Source: Spinacia oleracea (lineage: Eukaryota; Streptophyta; Magnoliopsida; Caryophyllales; Amaranthaceae). From it: a stretch of 64,000 nt of DNA. Positions 33,230-45,818 of this stretch are shown piece by piece; the stretch's first letter is position 1, and every line of letters begins with the position of its first letter. A model generated the notes under the pieces. It was not told the origin of the DNA, searched no databases, and saw only the letters and a program-made list of their open reading frames with translations. The stretch is from the NCBI RefSeq assembly GCF_020520425.1, contig NC_079489.1, positions 80,978,810 to 81,042,809 on the forward strand, in the 5' to 3' direction. Position numbers and translations under genes: made by a program.

Positions 33230-34069
33230 AAAGAAGAATAATTATCGTCAAAAAAATATTTCACGTAATCAAGTAATTATAAAATTGACGTTAAAAAAAT
33301 TACGAAGTAAATAAAAATATTTCACGTAATCACAAAAACATAAAATTGTTGTTAAGTACTTCGTATCTTGTTTTTAGTCGAACTTTGTGATAATTAACTT
33401 CTCGAAATTATTTTGTTAAGTATTGTACTCAACTACAGAGCAGAACTTTAATTTCACCAATATTTTAAAAACATCATTAACTTCATTTGTTTAACGAAAA
33501 GTCAATTTTTTTAATATTGACTTTGTTTTCCACCAACATTTTGCGCATGTTGTACACTCCTACGGTCCTACCAAAATTCCCACGCGCCTTTTTTTTGTTT
33601 CTTGTTCCTTTTTTATATATATATATATAATCCACAATATCGGTGGCCTATAGTCCCTTAATTTTTTTTCTCAACATTTTTGCAATCACTAGATTGCGTT
33701 GAAATTGATGCTGAATAATTGGGTAATGCATTCAAATATATTCTTCAATTTCAATGAAATTAATGGTTATAAATAGTATAATCCACCTTACTGTGTTGTG
33801 ACTAGTGATTGAATGATTCTTAAAGAGAACTTCTGAAACTGCAATAGTTCTACCGAATAAGCTATTAGAGAACCTAATTTACGACACAAAGGTGTGAAAT
33901 TTATTGTTTAAACTTGACTTGTTTTAAAAGTCGTTTAGTTGTCATGACTACGCACGAGTATTAATTATTTACAAACATGCATGTAGTTGTTGCTCCCTCC
34001 ATCCCTTTTAAATTTTTACATTCAGTATTTTTTTTTTGGTGCAAACTGGGAGTCAATTTACCATAAAAA
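33230..34069. other. AT-rich intergenic region, no gene
   Basis: Contains a (TA)8 run near 33615 and many poly-T tracts. No coding or transposon signature is supported. Confidence 0.6.
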
Positions 34070-34497
34070 AGAATGTTTAGGGAGGTTTGTCCACCTCAAT
34101 TACAGCAGAAATAAAGTCTGGTGACATATCCCATAAAATAACTTGGTTACACACGACATTAGTAGTTCTACAGTGCTTAGCTAAGCAATCTGCTAATCCG
34201 TTCCCATCTCGCTGTTCATACTCCAGTTTCAAAGATTTATTCCTTCTCATAAGGTCCCTGCAATTTTGTACAATCAATTAAGTAATTAGCATCCCGAGCT
34301 ATTGTATCATTGAGGATCGCATCAATGGCATTTTTTGAGTCTGAACAGATGATGATATTCGTTAAACTTCTTGCTTCAATCTGTTTGCAAACCCATCTGA
34401 ATTGCTCGAATTTCTCCTGTGAGAATGGATTTGATACGTCCCTTAAAGCCATAGCCTCAAATCCAATCTTCCTTTGAGTTTCTACATTCAGTATCAT
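34070..34497 (-). pseudogene. RNase H-like (RVT_3 type) relic, frameshifted
   Basis: Two minus-strand frames join end to end. The first has EAMALRD and IIICSDSKNAIDAI; the second has NCRDLMRRNKSLKLEYEQRD and GNGLADCLAKHCR. This order (Glu, SDS-Asp, then R-x-x-N-xx-AD near the C-terminus) is the plant RVT_3 RNase H fold found downstream of LINE reverse transcriptases and in stand-alone genes. The frame breaks near 34265. There is no start codon context and no RT upstream, so it is a remnant. Confidence 0.7.
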
Positions 34498-35490
34498 GCA
34501 CGCAATTTAACAAAAAATTATGTGAATACAAATTTTATTTCTACTCAAAGAATGCAAATTATATTTATTAATAATGTTATAACTTTTTATCTAAAAGCTG
34601 ATATTGGAAACAAGGTTGTCTCTGGCAATTTGGAGGCCCTGTGCTAAATACAGATATTTGGCCCCTACAAATTTTAAAGGACAATTATTTAATGTAAAAC
34701 CCATAATTATTATATTAACACGGAGTATTATTTTGTTTATATAAAATGCAGATTCAGATTAATAATATGGTTTAACGTTTTATGGGTTTAAGATCAAGAA
34801 TCGAACACTGGTATCAGCTACAACACCTATGACCCGACACCAACTAGGACAAAGATCATACATTGTCTAATATAGCAGCTGTTAATTATATATGGTAAAG
34901 TTCTTTGGGGACAATTTGTTGGGCCTCGAAATTTTATGGCCCGATGATATAGATCCGATTAGACTGCCCTTTATCCGGGCCTAATCGGGAAAGTGCGAGA
35001 GATTAATACTCTGATAGAAAAATGTGAGAGTTTAATGCCCTAATAAAATTGATTGATTAAAATAATCAATTGGTATATCTTTTGACAAAACATTAGGTAC
35101 ATTTAATCATTTATGTTACAATTTCAAAAGGAAATTTCTAAACATAAAAATTAAAAAGAGACCCTCAAAATAAAATATGTAAGAATAAAAAAGGACGATA
35201 AAGTTATTACTCCGTATAAAATTAATTCCACAAATCATTACTCCGTATTAATTAATTTTATATAAAAGGTGCACTTTGTCATGTTCTTCTATCCTTAATT
35301 TGGCTGAATTAAATTGAATCGAAATGAACTTTGAATTAATACTACGAGCTCAAGAACTTAAATTGACAATATCCAATTACTCGTAATAAACAATGTTGGT
35401 GATCGTAGTTTGTGACGTATGAATGTATGATTGTAGAATCCACTTTCTCTCTCGCTCACAGTCACCAGAAATCTGAAACATCCGACAGCC
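34498..35490. other. Intergenic region upstream of the F-box gene
   Basis: AT-rich. Short ACTCCGTATTA/ACTCCGTATAA motifs recur near 34725, 35210 and 35240, a frequent remnant of MITE ends. There is no gene. The last 60 bases are a CT-rich leader (CTTTCTCTCTCGCTCAC). Confidence 0.5.
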
Positions 35491-36624
35491 ATGGCCGATC
35501 AATCCTCATCTTCATCCTCTGATCCCACCGAAACACACCACCATGATCAAACCCTCATCCCAGCCCTCTCAAACGACGTCGCATTGCAGTGCCTAGCTCG
35601 AATTCCTCGCTTCCACCACCCTTTGCTCTCTCTTGTCAGCAAATCATGGCGCTCTGCTCTCCAATCTCCTCTCTTCCACGCAACTCGCCTTGCACTCAAC
35701 ACCACTCAATCATTCCTCTTCCTCAACCTCCGCCTTTTCAACCCCAAAGATTCCTCGTTTTCCTTCAAATGGTACTCTCTACAACCTTGTACATTAGATC
35801 CCCAAATTACCCTCATTCCAAGAATCCTAATCCCAATGAATTCCTCCCCGTGTCACCTAATTGGGGCTTCTTTCGTCTCAATAGGTCGACATTTGTATGT
35901 AATTGGTGGATCAGTCAATGATATCCCTTCCCCTAATATGTGGGTTTTTGATTGCTTGACCAATAAGTGGGAAATGGGTCCAAAAATGAGGGTTGGTAGG
36001 GAGTTTGCTGCTTCTGGGGTGATTAATGGCAAAATTTATGTGTTGGGGGGTTGTGTTGTGGACAATTGGGCTAGGTCTATCAACTGGGCTGAGATGTTTG
36101 ATCCGGTTACCGGGTCATGGAGGGCGATCCCAAGCCCGATTGAGGTCAGGGAGAAGTGGATGCATGCTAGTGCAGTGGTGGGAGGAAGGATTTATGCAAT
36201 GGCTGATAGGAGTGGGGTGATTTTTGACCCAGAGTTGGGGGAGTGGAGTTCAGTGTCAACCGAGCTTGATATGGGGTGGAGAGGGCGGGCGGCGGTTGTG
36301 GACGAGGTATTGTATTGTTATGATTATTTGGGGAAGATAAGAGGGTTTGATGTTGGGGAGAATGAGTGGAAAGAGTTGAAAGGGGTAGATAAGCATTTAC
36401 CCAAGTTCTTGTGTGGTGCAACTATGGCTAATGTAGGTGGGAGGTTGTTTGTTGTGTGGGAAGGCAAAGGGAAAGGGAAGGCAAATATAGAGGTTCTTTG
36501 TGCTGAGATTTTGGTTAGGAAGAATGAATCAGGGGAATTATGGGGATCGATTGTGTGGTCTGATGTGATCATTCTTATTCCCAAAGGTTCCTCTATTGTG
36601 CATTGCTTGGATGTCCATTTGTGA
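35491..36624 (+). CDS. F-box/kelch-repeat protein, SKIP6-like
   Basis: Single exon, 377 aa, first ATG in CAGCCATGG context. Residues 22-66 (LIPALSNDVALQCLARIPRF onward) form the F-box that docks to SKP1/ASK in SCF ubiquitin ligases. Kelch repeats follow. Each has the paired-Gly then Trp pattern: HLYVIGGS (about 134-141) to NKW160, KIYVLGGC (181-188) to GSW210, and GRIYAMAD (232-239) to GEW252, with weaker repeats to about 340. Kelch blades bind the substrate; which one cannot be told. Length and intronless structure fit plant F-box/kelch genes such as SKIP6. The Ser/His-rich N-terminus is unstructured. The coding end is partially copied downstream (36675-36703). Confidence 0.9.
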   Translation: MADQSSSSSSDPTETHHHDQTLIPALSNDVALQCLARIPRFHHPLLSLVSKSWRSALQSPLFHATRLALNTTQSFLFLNLRLFNPKDSSFSFKWYSLQPCTLDPQITLIPRILIPMNSSPCHLIGASFVSIGRHLYVIGGSVNDIPSPNMWVFDCLTNKWEMGPKMRVGREFAASGVINGKIYVLGGCVVDNWARSINWAEMFDPVTGSWRAIPSPIEVREKWMHASAVVGGRIYAMADRSGVIFDPELGEWSSVSTELDMGWRGRAAVVDEVLYCYDYLGKIRGFDVGENEWKELKGVDKHLPKFLCGATMANVGGRLFVVWEGKGKGKANIEVLCAEILVRKNESGELWGSIVWSDVIILIPKGSSIVHCLDVHL

Positions 36625-36703
36625 GTTTCTCTGAGTATGTATTCGTTCACCCTTAGAGCTCTTGAATTCAGCTTTATTGTGCATTGCTTGGATGTCCATT
36701 TGT
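36594..36703 (+). repeat. 29-bp direct repeat of the F-box gene's 3' coding end
   Basis: TATTGTGCATTGCTTGGATG plus TCCATTTGT occurs at 36594-36622, covering the last codons and stop, and again at 36675-36703 in the 3' UTR. The 52 bases between are unrelated. Confidence 0.9.
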
Positions 36704-39700
36704 TAGTGATGCCCTGTTGTATTCTTTTGTCGCGAGCTTCAATTGTTTCATATTACATTGCATATAGGAAATTTCAAAGAAGAACAATGCCGTACTTAGA
36801 CTTCACTTGAAAATACCTTTCATTTGGTATTATCAAACTAAGTTGCTAACCAGAATACAAAATATATTACCATTTCCTTGAATTGGTACCTGATACCACA
36901 TACAATTTTAGGAGAATTCTCATAGTAAATCAAAATATTTGTTAAGTTTTTTTTATGTATTGAGGATGAGATGAGTAGGGCCTTTAAGATAATCTGAATG
37001 TCACTGGTGGTTATGTGAAACCTTAAAGTTTCAGTGAAGTAAGATTTTCAATTTATTCACTTGAGCCATAGATTGTTGAGGCGCCGAGGAAAACTTTGTT
37101 GGTGTTTTTATCATAACCCAATGGCTTCTGATGAGAGTGTACTTATTTTTTCTTTTGAGGCAGTAAAATATCGTTATGGCTGTTTGTTTGTTTGGTGATT
37201 GTACACCATTACACCATTATGGAGTATATCAAAGGGATTTTAATTTGAAAGTTATAACTATGGTAGATATCAAGCTGATGGGTAATTGGGTTTGATGGAG
37301 GTTTTTCATTAAGAGCAATATAATTTCATTCTAAGCACATGGATTACATATGATCTGCACTTGTTACAAGATGAGTTCCGCAATAAACGTATCTTGTTAC
37401 CTAGAAAAGAGATTTTTGAAACGAGTACTTCATAGAATGGATGGCTTGTGTCTCATCATGACTTCTAATCTGAATTTCGGTCTCCAATGATTTTTTTTTT
37501 AATGAGCTTTTATTGTGAGGCCCTCTGCTAAGAATTTTAATGATCCCCTTTCTGGAAAGTTATTGTTTTAATGCCTTTTCTTGTACCTTCCACTTTTTCA
37601 ATTTTGTTTCCTGAGAAGGGAAACTTAAGGCGCATTTTCCAAACATATATGAGCAGGTTAAGCTATTCCATGGGTAACATTTAGGATGGCCGATGGGTTT
37701 CTTATACTTGGTATGAATGTATGATATTACATCATGTTTTAGAATTCCAAAATCCTTGTTTTCTGTAAAATATGGTCGTATACGAAGTAAATAGTAAGAA
37801 AACCATCTGGTTTAAATATTGAGCCAGGAATTGTCACATGGCAGTCAAGCCAGTCATACAACCAACGTCATCTAGCTAAGTATAATGCTTAAATAAATAG
37901 GAACTGCAGTATAATGATGATGTTCGTGTAGTGTAAAAAGATAGATTTGGATGGATTATGTAAAATCAATCTCATACTTCAAATTTCCTTATTAGGATTG
38001 TCATAAGAATCACAATATAGAAGTATATAAATTGTTCAAAAATATAAGCAAATGTTTTTAGTAGGAATTCGTGAGGATTCTATATTTATTTATAATTTTA
38101 GAAAGACGGAGAAACTTTCTGAGTAAGCACACTTCTTAACTTATGATGTCCCATTCCCAAGCTTCTTGTGAATTGAAGTGCTGAATTTTACATCTAGCAT
38201 TAGTTTAGAGGTTCATCACTCTCAATTAGACAGCTGCATTTGGCGTGGATTGGTTTGCATTTTATTAGATACCTCTATTTTTCCTTTCTGCAGTACTCAA
38301 CATCTGCATTTGATTAGGCATTTCAAGGTCAAATGAATTGAAGCAGAAGCGTCTGGCCATGTCTGCATTCACATCCGAAGAAAAAAGTCCAGACCCTATG
38401 TAAATCTGTACGTGTTGTTGCTCTTATTGTCTTTGCTCAAATGATAAACTCCCTTACGAATAATATGGGGGCAGTTTGCAATGTTAAACTAATGTAATCA
38501 AGATTGTTTAAACAAAACTATATTCAGCATTAAAAATTATATGCTGTTAATTGCATAGTTTGCTCTGCCCCCACCCACGCACACGCACACACACAGAAAG
38601 AAATAAAGTTTACAGTTTGTCCAATGATATTATCAACTGAGATAGGCGGTTATTTCTGCCTTACTTCCGCTAGCACTCCAGCAGGGTTGCAATTGGCAAA
38701 TAGAGGTTTCTCTGTTTGCTTCCAGTTATAGCCACTGATCAGAGAAAAAAGTCAGTATCAGCAATGTTCATTATGCTTCCCCGGAAACTTGGTTGCCTTG
38801 TTCTCCTTCCTACTATTATCTGGTAGTCAATTGAGAACAAGTTGCAAACTGCACTACTGTGCGAAGAACCCTTAGCAGTTACTCCGTAGCAGGTTTGTCC
38901 ACGTTTGCAGAACCGGCTTGGAATACTGAAACAACACCCCTGTGAAGCAGATATTGAAAAAGATTCTAATAATGCTACCAACAGACTTTCTTTATCAGAA
39001 ATCATTTGATTGTCATAATGTCCCAACATCTGTTCCTGTAAGATTTAGTTTTATTTTACAAACAAATCCTTTTACATCTGGGCTTTTCTATTGATTCCAG
39101 ATAGAGGGAGTATCTTGCAGCATTGATTATGACAGTGGTTCGAGCCTCAAGGGACCCCATTGTAATAACAAAGTTGTATTTTACGTTTGTATATTTCAAG
39201 CATTACCCCATCTATAATAGCATTAAATTATTTATACTTTTCTTGATACAAATTATTAGTAATACTTTACTTGATACAATCGCATTAATACTTTACAAAG
39301 CATTGAAAGATAAAGAGTTGGGTAAAATTAGCCAAAAATAAAGTTGGCTAATGGACTAGTAGGTGCACGGTGCACCATAAAAGTGATGTACGCAATTTGC
39401 CCCTGAATTGCCACAATTTGGCCGCCTCCAACTTCCCAGCCAGCATTTACCTTGTGCTACGGCCTTTTAGAATCAGAAATATTCTGCAAAAATTAAGACA
39501 GATTTATATAAAATCTTAAAACACCACGTACAGATTGCTGATGAGTGAAGACATAAAATTAGTAGTAAAACTTAGCAATCAGAGTCATTTTACTCTTTTT
39601 TTCTTTTCAGACAAAGTTGTTATTTAACACAGTATTTTTTTTCAATCTTTGCTTCTAATTTTCATTAATTGGCAAATACTTCTTTGAATTCTTCCCCTCG

Positions 39701-40048
39701 TTTTCATTTAACGAGTCAGCAAAGAACAGGAGCAAAATCTTATTAAAAAAAAGTAAAGATAATAGAAACAAATTTTTTGTAGGGCTAGCAAGTAGAAGCA
39801 AAAACGAGGAGGAAAAAGATGATCAAATTCAATGGAAGACGGTTTTGAATGGAGGGAATTCGTTATTCATTAACTTTCAAATACTATTTATGAATGTAGT
39901 AGGCAATAAATTGGCAAGTAATCTTATCTGGGTGGATATAGAAAGAGATGCATTGTTCTCCTTTAGTAGTAGTAATAAACCTTACTAGTTTTCTCCAATA
40001 ATAGAAACCCTTAAGAAAAATTCTCTGCACAAATTCTTATTTACAATG
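36704..40048. other. Intergenic region, no gene recognised
   Basis: About 3.3 kb of AT-rich sequence without a supportable coding region. It contains a CA/CG-rich microsatellite near 38580-38596 (CACACGCACACACACA). A minus-strand 96-codon frame at 38739-39029 is Cys-rich and lacks a recognisable domain. It may be decayed exon sequence, which I cannot support further. Confidence 0.55.
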
Positions 40049-40333
40049 GGTGTACAATAAATATTGTACACCGAAGTAAAAGTTGACTTAAAATGCTTTA
40101 AAGTTACATTTATATATGTAAAAGTTATCTATTTTTTAATGATAAATTTTTTATTTGAATAAAAAATTATTTCTTCAAAATCACTAATAATGTATAAATT
40201 AATCATTTAACCCTTTAAAATGTTTATCTATCAACTTTTTAATTTTATAATATAAAAGTTACAGAAAAATAGGTTAAAGTTACGAAAAACTGCATAAAAG
40301 TTGTCTTGGTGTACAATAAATTTATTGTACACC
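40049..40333. mobile_element. Foldback-type MITE whose two ends are each palindromes
   Basis: The left end GGTGTACAATAAATATTGTACACC (40049-40072) is a 10-bp stem with a 4-base loop. The right end (40308-40333) is a perfect 26-bp palindrome starting GGTGTACAATAAA. Because each is self-complementary the two ends are also near-identical inverted repeats of one another. The 235 bp between are AT-rich and non-coding. I found no convincing target duplication. Confidence 0.6.
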
Positions 40334-40426
40334 TTGTGCGCGCAAGACCTTTTGAATTCTCTGTCAGTAGTAGTTAACCCCATTATGCTCATTACATTTG
40401 TCGAATAATAACATAACCCGAAGCAT

Positions 40427-41404
40427 ACCAGATTCCACAATCTCCCTAAATTACAGTCCTTATTCCTAAACCACAACAAACTCACTGGACTAATACCCAA
40501 ATTCAGTAGGTAAACTTCCTCAATTGCGGGATTTACATCTGAATCATAACAAAATTACTGGAATCATACCAAAAATCTGTAGGTAAAGTTTCCCAATTGC
40601 AGAAATTATACCTCGGCCACTATAGACTCACTAGACCTATTCCTTCTTCCATAGGCGAACTTACATCTTCACAGTTCACAGGTTTTGAATTTGGGTGACA
40701 ATAAATTGACAAGTGTGTTACCATACTCCGTAAGCAATCTTACCTGAATCGAGATGTGATTACAGGAAAGTTGTATGATGTCTTGTTGCCACCGACTATG
40801 GGGCATCTAACTGCATTGTATGATGTCTTGTTCTCAAATAACCAGTTTGTAGGCCAAATGTCTTCAACTTTTGGCAATCTGAAGCACAATAATTTGCACT
40901 TGTCTAACAATCAGCTCATTGGCCCACTCCCTCAGCTTGTTTTCCAGCCAAAAATATATGACAACACCTTCGATTTATCCTATAATCCACTGATCAGGTT
41001 GGAGAAAAATACCTGATTAGTTATTTAAGTTGAACTTATACGAAGTATGATCTTACATTAGCTGGGACAGGGATCAAAGGAAAGTTAACATAATCAATAA
41101 CGACTACTTATACTTCCTACTTCAATTTGAATCACCTTCAAATCCCAGGGAAGTTGCCTTCATGTATAGGAAATATGAGCTATCTACAATCCCTTAAGGC
41201 CTTAACTTATCCATAATAGACTTTCAGGAAGTATTCCTAGGGAGGTGTTGAATTTGGACCATCTGTATGATTTTCATGTCTCATGGAATCAACTCTGTGG
41301 AAGAATACCTCTCCACAAGGCCACAACATAAGTTTTCCTGCTTCTGTATTTTCGGGAAATCTTGGCCTATGTGATTCTCCGCTCCCTCCTTGTAAGCGTT
41401 TGTA
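40427..41404 (+). pseudogene. LRR receptor-like protein pseudogene fragment
   Basis: Successive plus-strand frames carry leucine-rich repeat motifs: LPKLQSLFLNHNKLTGLIP, then a second LHLNHNKITGIIP-like repeat, NLHLSNNQLIGPLPQL (about 40886), and SGSIPREVLNLDHLYDFHVS (about 41227). They finish with GNLGLCDSPLPPCK (about 41356), the capping motif at the end of plant extracellular LRR domains. Frames shift several times. There is no signal peptide, transmembrane segment or kinase. It is a decayed tail of an LRR-RLP or LRR-RLK gene. Confidence 0.85.
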
Positions 41405-41733
41405 GTCGTGTTGTTCTATTTATCAAATTTCTATGTCAAAGTTGAAGTTTATCGGAATTTCCATCCATTACTGTATGCATTTACTCTTTATGTAGTGAAT
41501 TTGTTTTCGTGACAGTAACAGATTGTTTGTTAACCTGTTACTCCTTTTGCAAGTGTCAAATGTAATCCTTTGCTATCTAAATTATCTTCTTATATACTGC
41601 ACTATCTGTGTCTTAATTTTCTAAACATATGGGTTAATCGAGAATATCAAAGGTAGTAAAACAAAATTGAAGATACAACACTGAGAAGGCATGTACAGAA
41701 GCATACTTGTATGCAGGTTTTACGTAAAAGCCA
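41405..41733. other. Convergent spacer between LRR relic and shikimate kinase gene
   Basis: It holds the shikimate kinase 3' UTR on the minus strand. No other gene or repeat is supported. Confidence 0.5.
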
Positions 41734-44700
41734 TCATCCTTTAAGGAAGCTCTCAATTTGTACAAGCACCTGCAAAATTAGATGTGTAATAGATGAATGG
41801 GAAAAAAGAAATGGCAACTTTGAATTCAACAATTACAAAGAAACAGATAATAAGAAGGTATGAAATTTGTAAAAACTTTCTTTTTATATTTTTTCCCCTT
41901 TCATGTACTTCAGATTGGACCATAGCAGAGAGCAAATAACCTACCTCAATTGCAATAGCAGCTGGACTAAGATTATCTACATTTACATGCCCTAGTTTTG
42001 ATGCGATATCTGCAAACAAAATAGTATAGAAGTTATAATGAAGGATATAAAGCCACTGCAAAATAGGTTGTTGTCAGTGTAGCACGAAATTTTTGGATGG
42101 CCAAGGAGATATTGATGCTCAGATTAAATAAATTCAATCTAAAGGTTAGCCCAGAATATACAATGAAATCTAGAACACCCCGTATTCAAGGAAAGAAGGG
42201 GGGAAAGTGAAAAGAAGAGAGAAAAACATTGATGAGGTCATACGTTCAAAAGAAACCCGGGTGTTAGCATTAGCGTATGCTTCACCTCTCTCTTCTAGTA
42301 GGGTGGACAAACGTGTCAAAGCCTGCAGAGTGGTAAATGATTACTTTAACAGATTTTCTTACGAGTATATACTATTAGATTTTCCATCCACTAAGGCAGG
42401 CAAGCAATAAACCTTAGAGTATGCATCTCCTGATTCACCATGCAACAGAGGACGAGAGCCGGTTCCAACTGCCGAAATCCTCCGTGCTAAGCACTCCACT
42501 GGCACATCTAACCAAACACTAATACCACTTCGCATATGTTTCCTGGTCAGTTAATAAAAACATATAATAATATTAACACAAAACATCGTGTAAACTGAAA
42601 AAACAACCTTCAATAACAATTAAGTTACGGAACATGCAAAACAGATACCAATTGATGGGCCTTATAACAGCCCCTCCACCAGTGGAAACAACAAATCGAT
42701 GCATCATAGATAGCTCCTTTAACACCTCAGTCTGCAACGAACAACTAAAATCAGCATTGTTCTAGTACCCCCCGACATAGAAGAACAACTAAGCAGTTAT
42801 AACTTATAACAGAATTCAAGAGTGATCTACTGTACTAGGATACAGCTTCTCCTAATACTGATGTACCATGATTCATCTCGTATAATACTTTCCCTTCATA
42901 GATACCATGAGTAATCAACAATATCCAATTTTTTTTTTTTGAGGGGCTACTGTGAATATCCAATTTTTTTTTTTTGAGGGGCTACTGTGAATATCCAATT
43001 ATTTTTTTCAAGGGGCTACTGTGAATATCTAATGTGTACTTGTGCAGTACATCTTAAGTTTATAAGTATTGTACTATTGTATGACTAAAATTAAAATTAG
43101 CCTCCTAATTACTTACTCAGGAGAGCCCTGCTTCAAATTATATGAATATGTATTTTGTGACTACCAGCAATCTAATCTGATCTCTTTGTTTTTTTCCCTC
43201 CTTTATGGAAAGGGTTATTATTTCCATGCAACAAAATTAGAAACTAAATATGTCGAAGATAACAACATAACGATAGTGAAACTTTAGAGAGAAAGAAGTG
43301 GGGTGGAGGAAGAATCTTTTTTATAAAACAGTAGGCCAATGATTCAATGAACTCCATTGCATATAAGTACATTGGGTCATTGACCCATTAACAAATTTAA
43401 ATTGTTCCACAAATCCTCATTAAATCACTTGTCAACCAAAATTTACAAAATCAGTGAAGTATGACAGAGATAACAGCTTTTACAGTTTACTCACCTCTTT
43501 GTCTCTAAAGAAGCCCTCCCCGTGTTGCTTGAATATTTCTGCAACAGACATTCCCCCCGCTTTCTGCTCCACCAATAAGTCACTGAAGCATGAAGATCCA
43601 CTATCATTAGTATCATGCCAGCAAAATAATTAATCCGAATTATATGATTCATGTTTCATCGAGTCCAAATAACTTAGCTCCTACTTGAGGACAAACACGT
43701 ATAACTGACAGGTGAGTGGTGACACATAGAATATACTGGAAGCCTATCGGAAGTTCTAACTAAAGTACGTCATCTAAAAACATCTATTAAGTGACAACGA
43801 ACAGACCTATCAGAAAACGAATAACTAAGTGCTTCAGACACAACCCTGCCAATAGTTGTTTTCCCAGATCCCATCATTCCTGCATGTAAAATTAGCGAGT
43901 TAATATATAGAGAAAACTATATTTTATGTAACTAAAAAGGGAATGCCAATTAGGAACTAACCAACAAGGTAAATGCAGCGTCCGTTCAGAACACTGTCTA
44001 TCTCTGCTGACTTATTCTGCAATTAAAATTTAAGCATACTAAGATTACATTTTGTGTAAGATGAGACAATCAATTAAGACCCATATATCAGAACTTATCT
44101 TCAACAGTCTAAAAGTTTATACAGCAAGCTGAGGAAACTTTTTAACAGTCTGTGAAACAAAGTGATCTAATGATAGAAAAAGCAATACAATTACCTTCAA
44201 AACCAAGGACTCGTCTAGAGAAGCGGGAAAGCCACCAGACTCCAACAACACCGAACCTGAATAAGAACACAACTTAAAAGCTTGAAAAAAAGGTGATATA
44301 ACCATGATAAGGACTTTAATGAGAGATGACTAGTGCCAAAGTACTTCGCATCCAAAGATCACTGAAAAGTTATAAGAGTTAGTTAAGATAGGGTGAAGGT
44401 CACTAAATTCAAAATTCTTACTCCTAAAAATGAGAGAGAAGGGTATTCTTCAGGCAAAATCTAACTAAATTCCACTATTAAAGGGTCATTGGTTTCATGC
44501 TTGATCCTGACTATAAGGCGAAGGATCACTAACTTCTCAATCTTAACTCGAAATCAAAAGCAAAAAGGAAATTTCTTTCAAGCTTGATCCTATCTAAATT
44601 CAACTACATGGTGAAAGGTCACTGAATTCTCGATCTTACTCGTGAAATTAAAAGCAAAGGACATTTCTTTCAGGCGCGATCCTAACTAAATTGGATTGTA

Positions 44701-45187
44701 CAGGGTGAAGGGTCAATACATTCTCATTATTACTTTTGAAATCAAAAGAGGACATTGCTTTCAGGAATGATCCTGAACAATCTCGAATATAATGCGCGAT
44801 CATACGATGTCAATCTTGTAGTATTTGAAGAATACGAGAATCAGATCATTCTTCAAAGCATCGAGATAACAATAAACCAATAACATACAAAACATAATAT
44901 AACTAATTCAAGAAAACTTCATTGCGGGAAAATTCACCAAACACTTAGTGAACAAAGTTAGAAATTTTACCTGGAGGGTTCTTTAAGGAACTCAAAACCT
45001 TCCGACTAAACCGATTTTGATGAGCTGAAACTCTCTTACTTGATTGTACATTCATGAACATTGACCGGACCCTGGAATTATCCATAGTTTTATGAGAAAC
45101 CCGGATAAATGCGCCGGGTTTTCTCATCAAATTTTCGGTATCCACCCATTTGCAAGGTTGAATGCTTTGAAAAAGTTTGGCCTCCAT
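41734..45187 (-). CDS. SK: Shikimate kinase, plastid
   Basis: Phosphorylates shikimate to shikimate-3-phosphate with ATP in the plastid shikimate pathway. Ten coding exons on the minus strand: 44971-45187, 44195-44256, 43962-44016, 43807-43879, 43495-43582, 42649-42731, 42413-42542, 42244-42322, 41945-42009, 41734-41769. Phases agree throughout: 888 nt, 295 aa, near the usual plant size (about 300). Residues 1-70 are a basic, Ser-rich transit peptide. The Walker A loop GMMGSGKTT is at 112-120, split by an intron after its first Gly codon position. SDSD at 134-137 fills the Mg/shikimate-binding DxD site. FFRDKE (160-165) gives the shikimate-binding Arg162. STGGGAV (181-187) is the Gly-rich Walker B loop, and SRPLL gives lid Arg223. 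A 5'-UTR intron (45212-45818) is predicted from GT-AG signals. Confidence 0.95.
42925..43030. repeat. Three tandem units in shikimate kinase intron 5
   Basis: A unit of about 44 bp, AATATCCAAT then poly-T then GAGGGGCTACTGTG, is repeated three times. The third copy has AAGGGG in place of GAGGGG. Confidence 0.85.
44392..44790. repeat. Four degenerate units of about 110 bp in shikimate kinase intron 1
   Basis: Recurring blocks GGTGAAGGTCACTAAATTC, CTTACTC-TGAAATCAAAAGC, GGACATTTCTTTCAGGC and TTGATCCTAACTAAATTC occur in order near 44392, 44515, 44610 and 44702. The units diverge at roughly one base in five by eye. Confidence 0.7.
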
Positions 45188-45211
45188 AGCTGAGCTCTAA
45201 TAATTCAAATT

Positions 45212-45818
45212 CTGCAAAAATAACAAAGAGGGTGTGAGAAGCTGTATTATTCTGTATTTCATTATTTTTTCAATGTACGGATACTTACAAGCTTTATTTA
45301 TTTAAATATGTTTACAGTTTATGTTCCTAATTTTATCGAACCTCTTTCTTCTGATAAATTCAAGCATCCCAATTGCAAATTGATGGGTGATTCAAAATCA
45401 ATATTTTTATTGCTGAACTTCTATTCATTTAAACTCAAAATATAATCATTTAAACTGGAAAATGTCATGTAATTTGCACTGCACCATTCACAAATCATGG
45501 TTATTTATTTTCAATTTTTCCAAATGGATCACACACACACAAAAAACGATTAGATTTCAAATACTATAATATGAAAATTGACAATTACCCACTTCAATAC
45601 CAACTAACTATGCTATAACCAACAATTATATTGCTGATATGGTATTTGAATTCAAGTAAATTTCATTTTCCAGCTAGCTTTTTAACCAAATAAAAACATA
45701 AAAATATTAAAAGATCAGAAAAATGAACCAAGTTTTTCTTCGCATGAACTAATCATTAGAGATAACTGATTGAAATTTGTATTAAAATGGTAGAAAATGC
45801 TGAGAATGGAGTGCTTAC
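45212..45818 (-). other. Predicted 5'-UTR intron of shikimate kinase
   Basis: On the minus strand CTCAG/GTAAGC (45819/45818) and TTTTGCAG/A (45212/45211) are good donor and acceptor sites. They bracket 607 bp of AT-rich sequence with no ATG-led coding exon. The acceptor is 24 bases upstream of the start codon. 5'-UTR introns are common in plant plastid-enzyme genes. This is a prediction; no transcript was seen. Confidence 0.55.
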
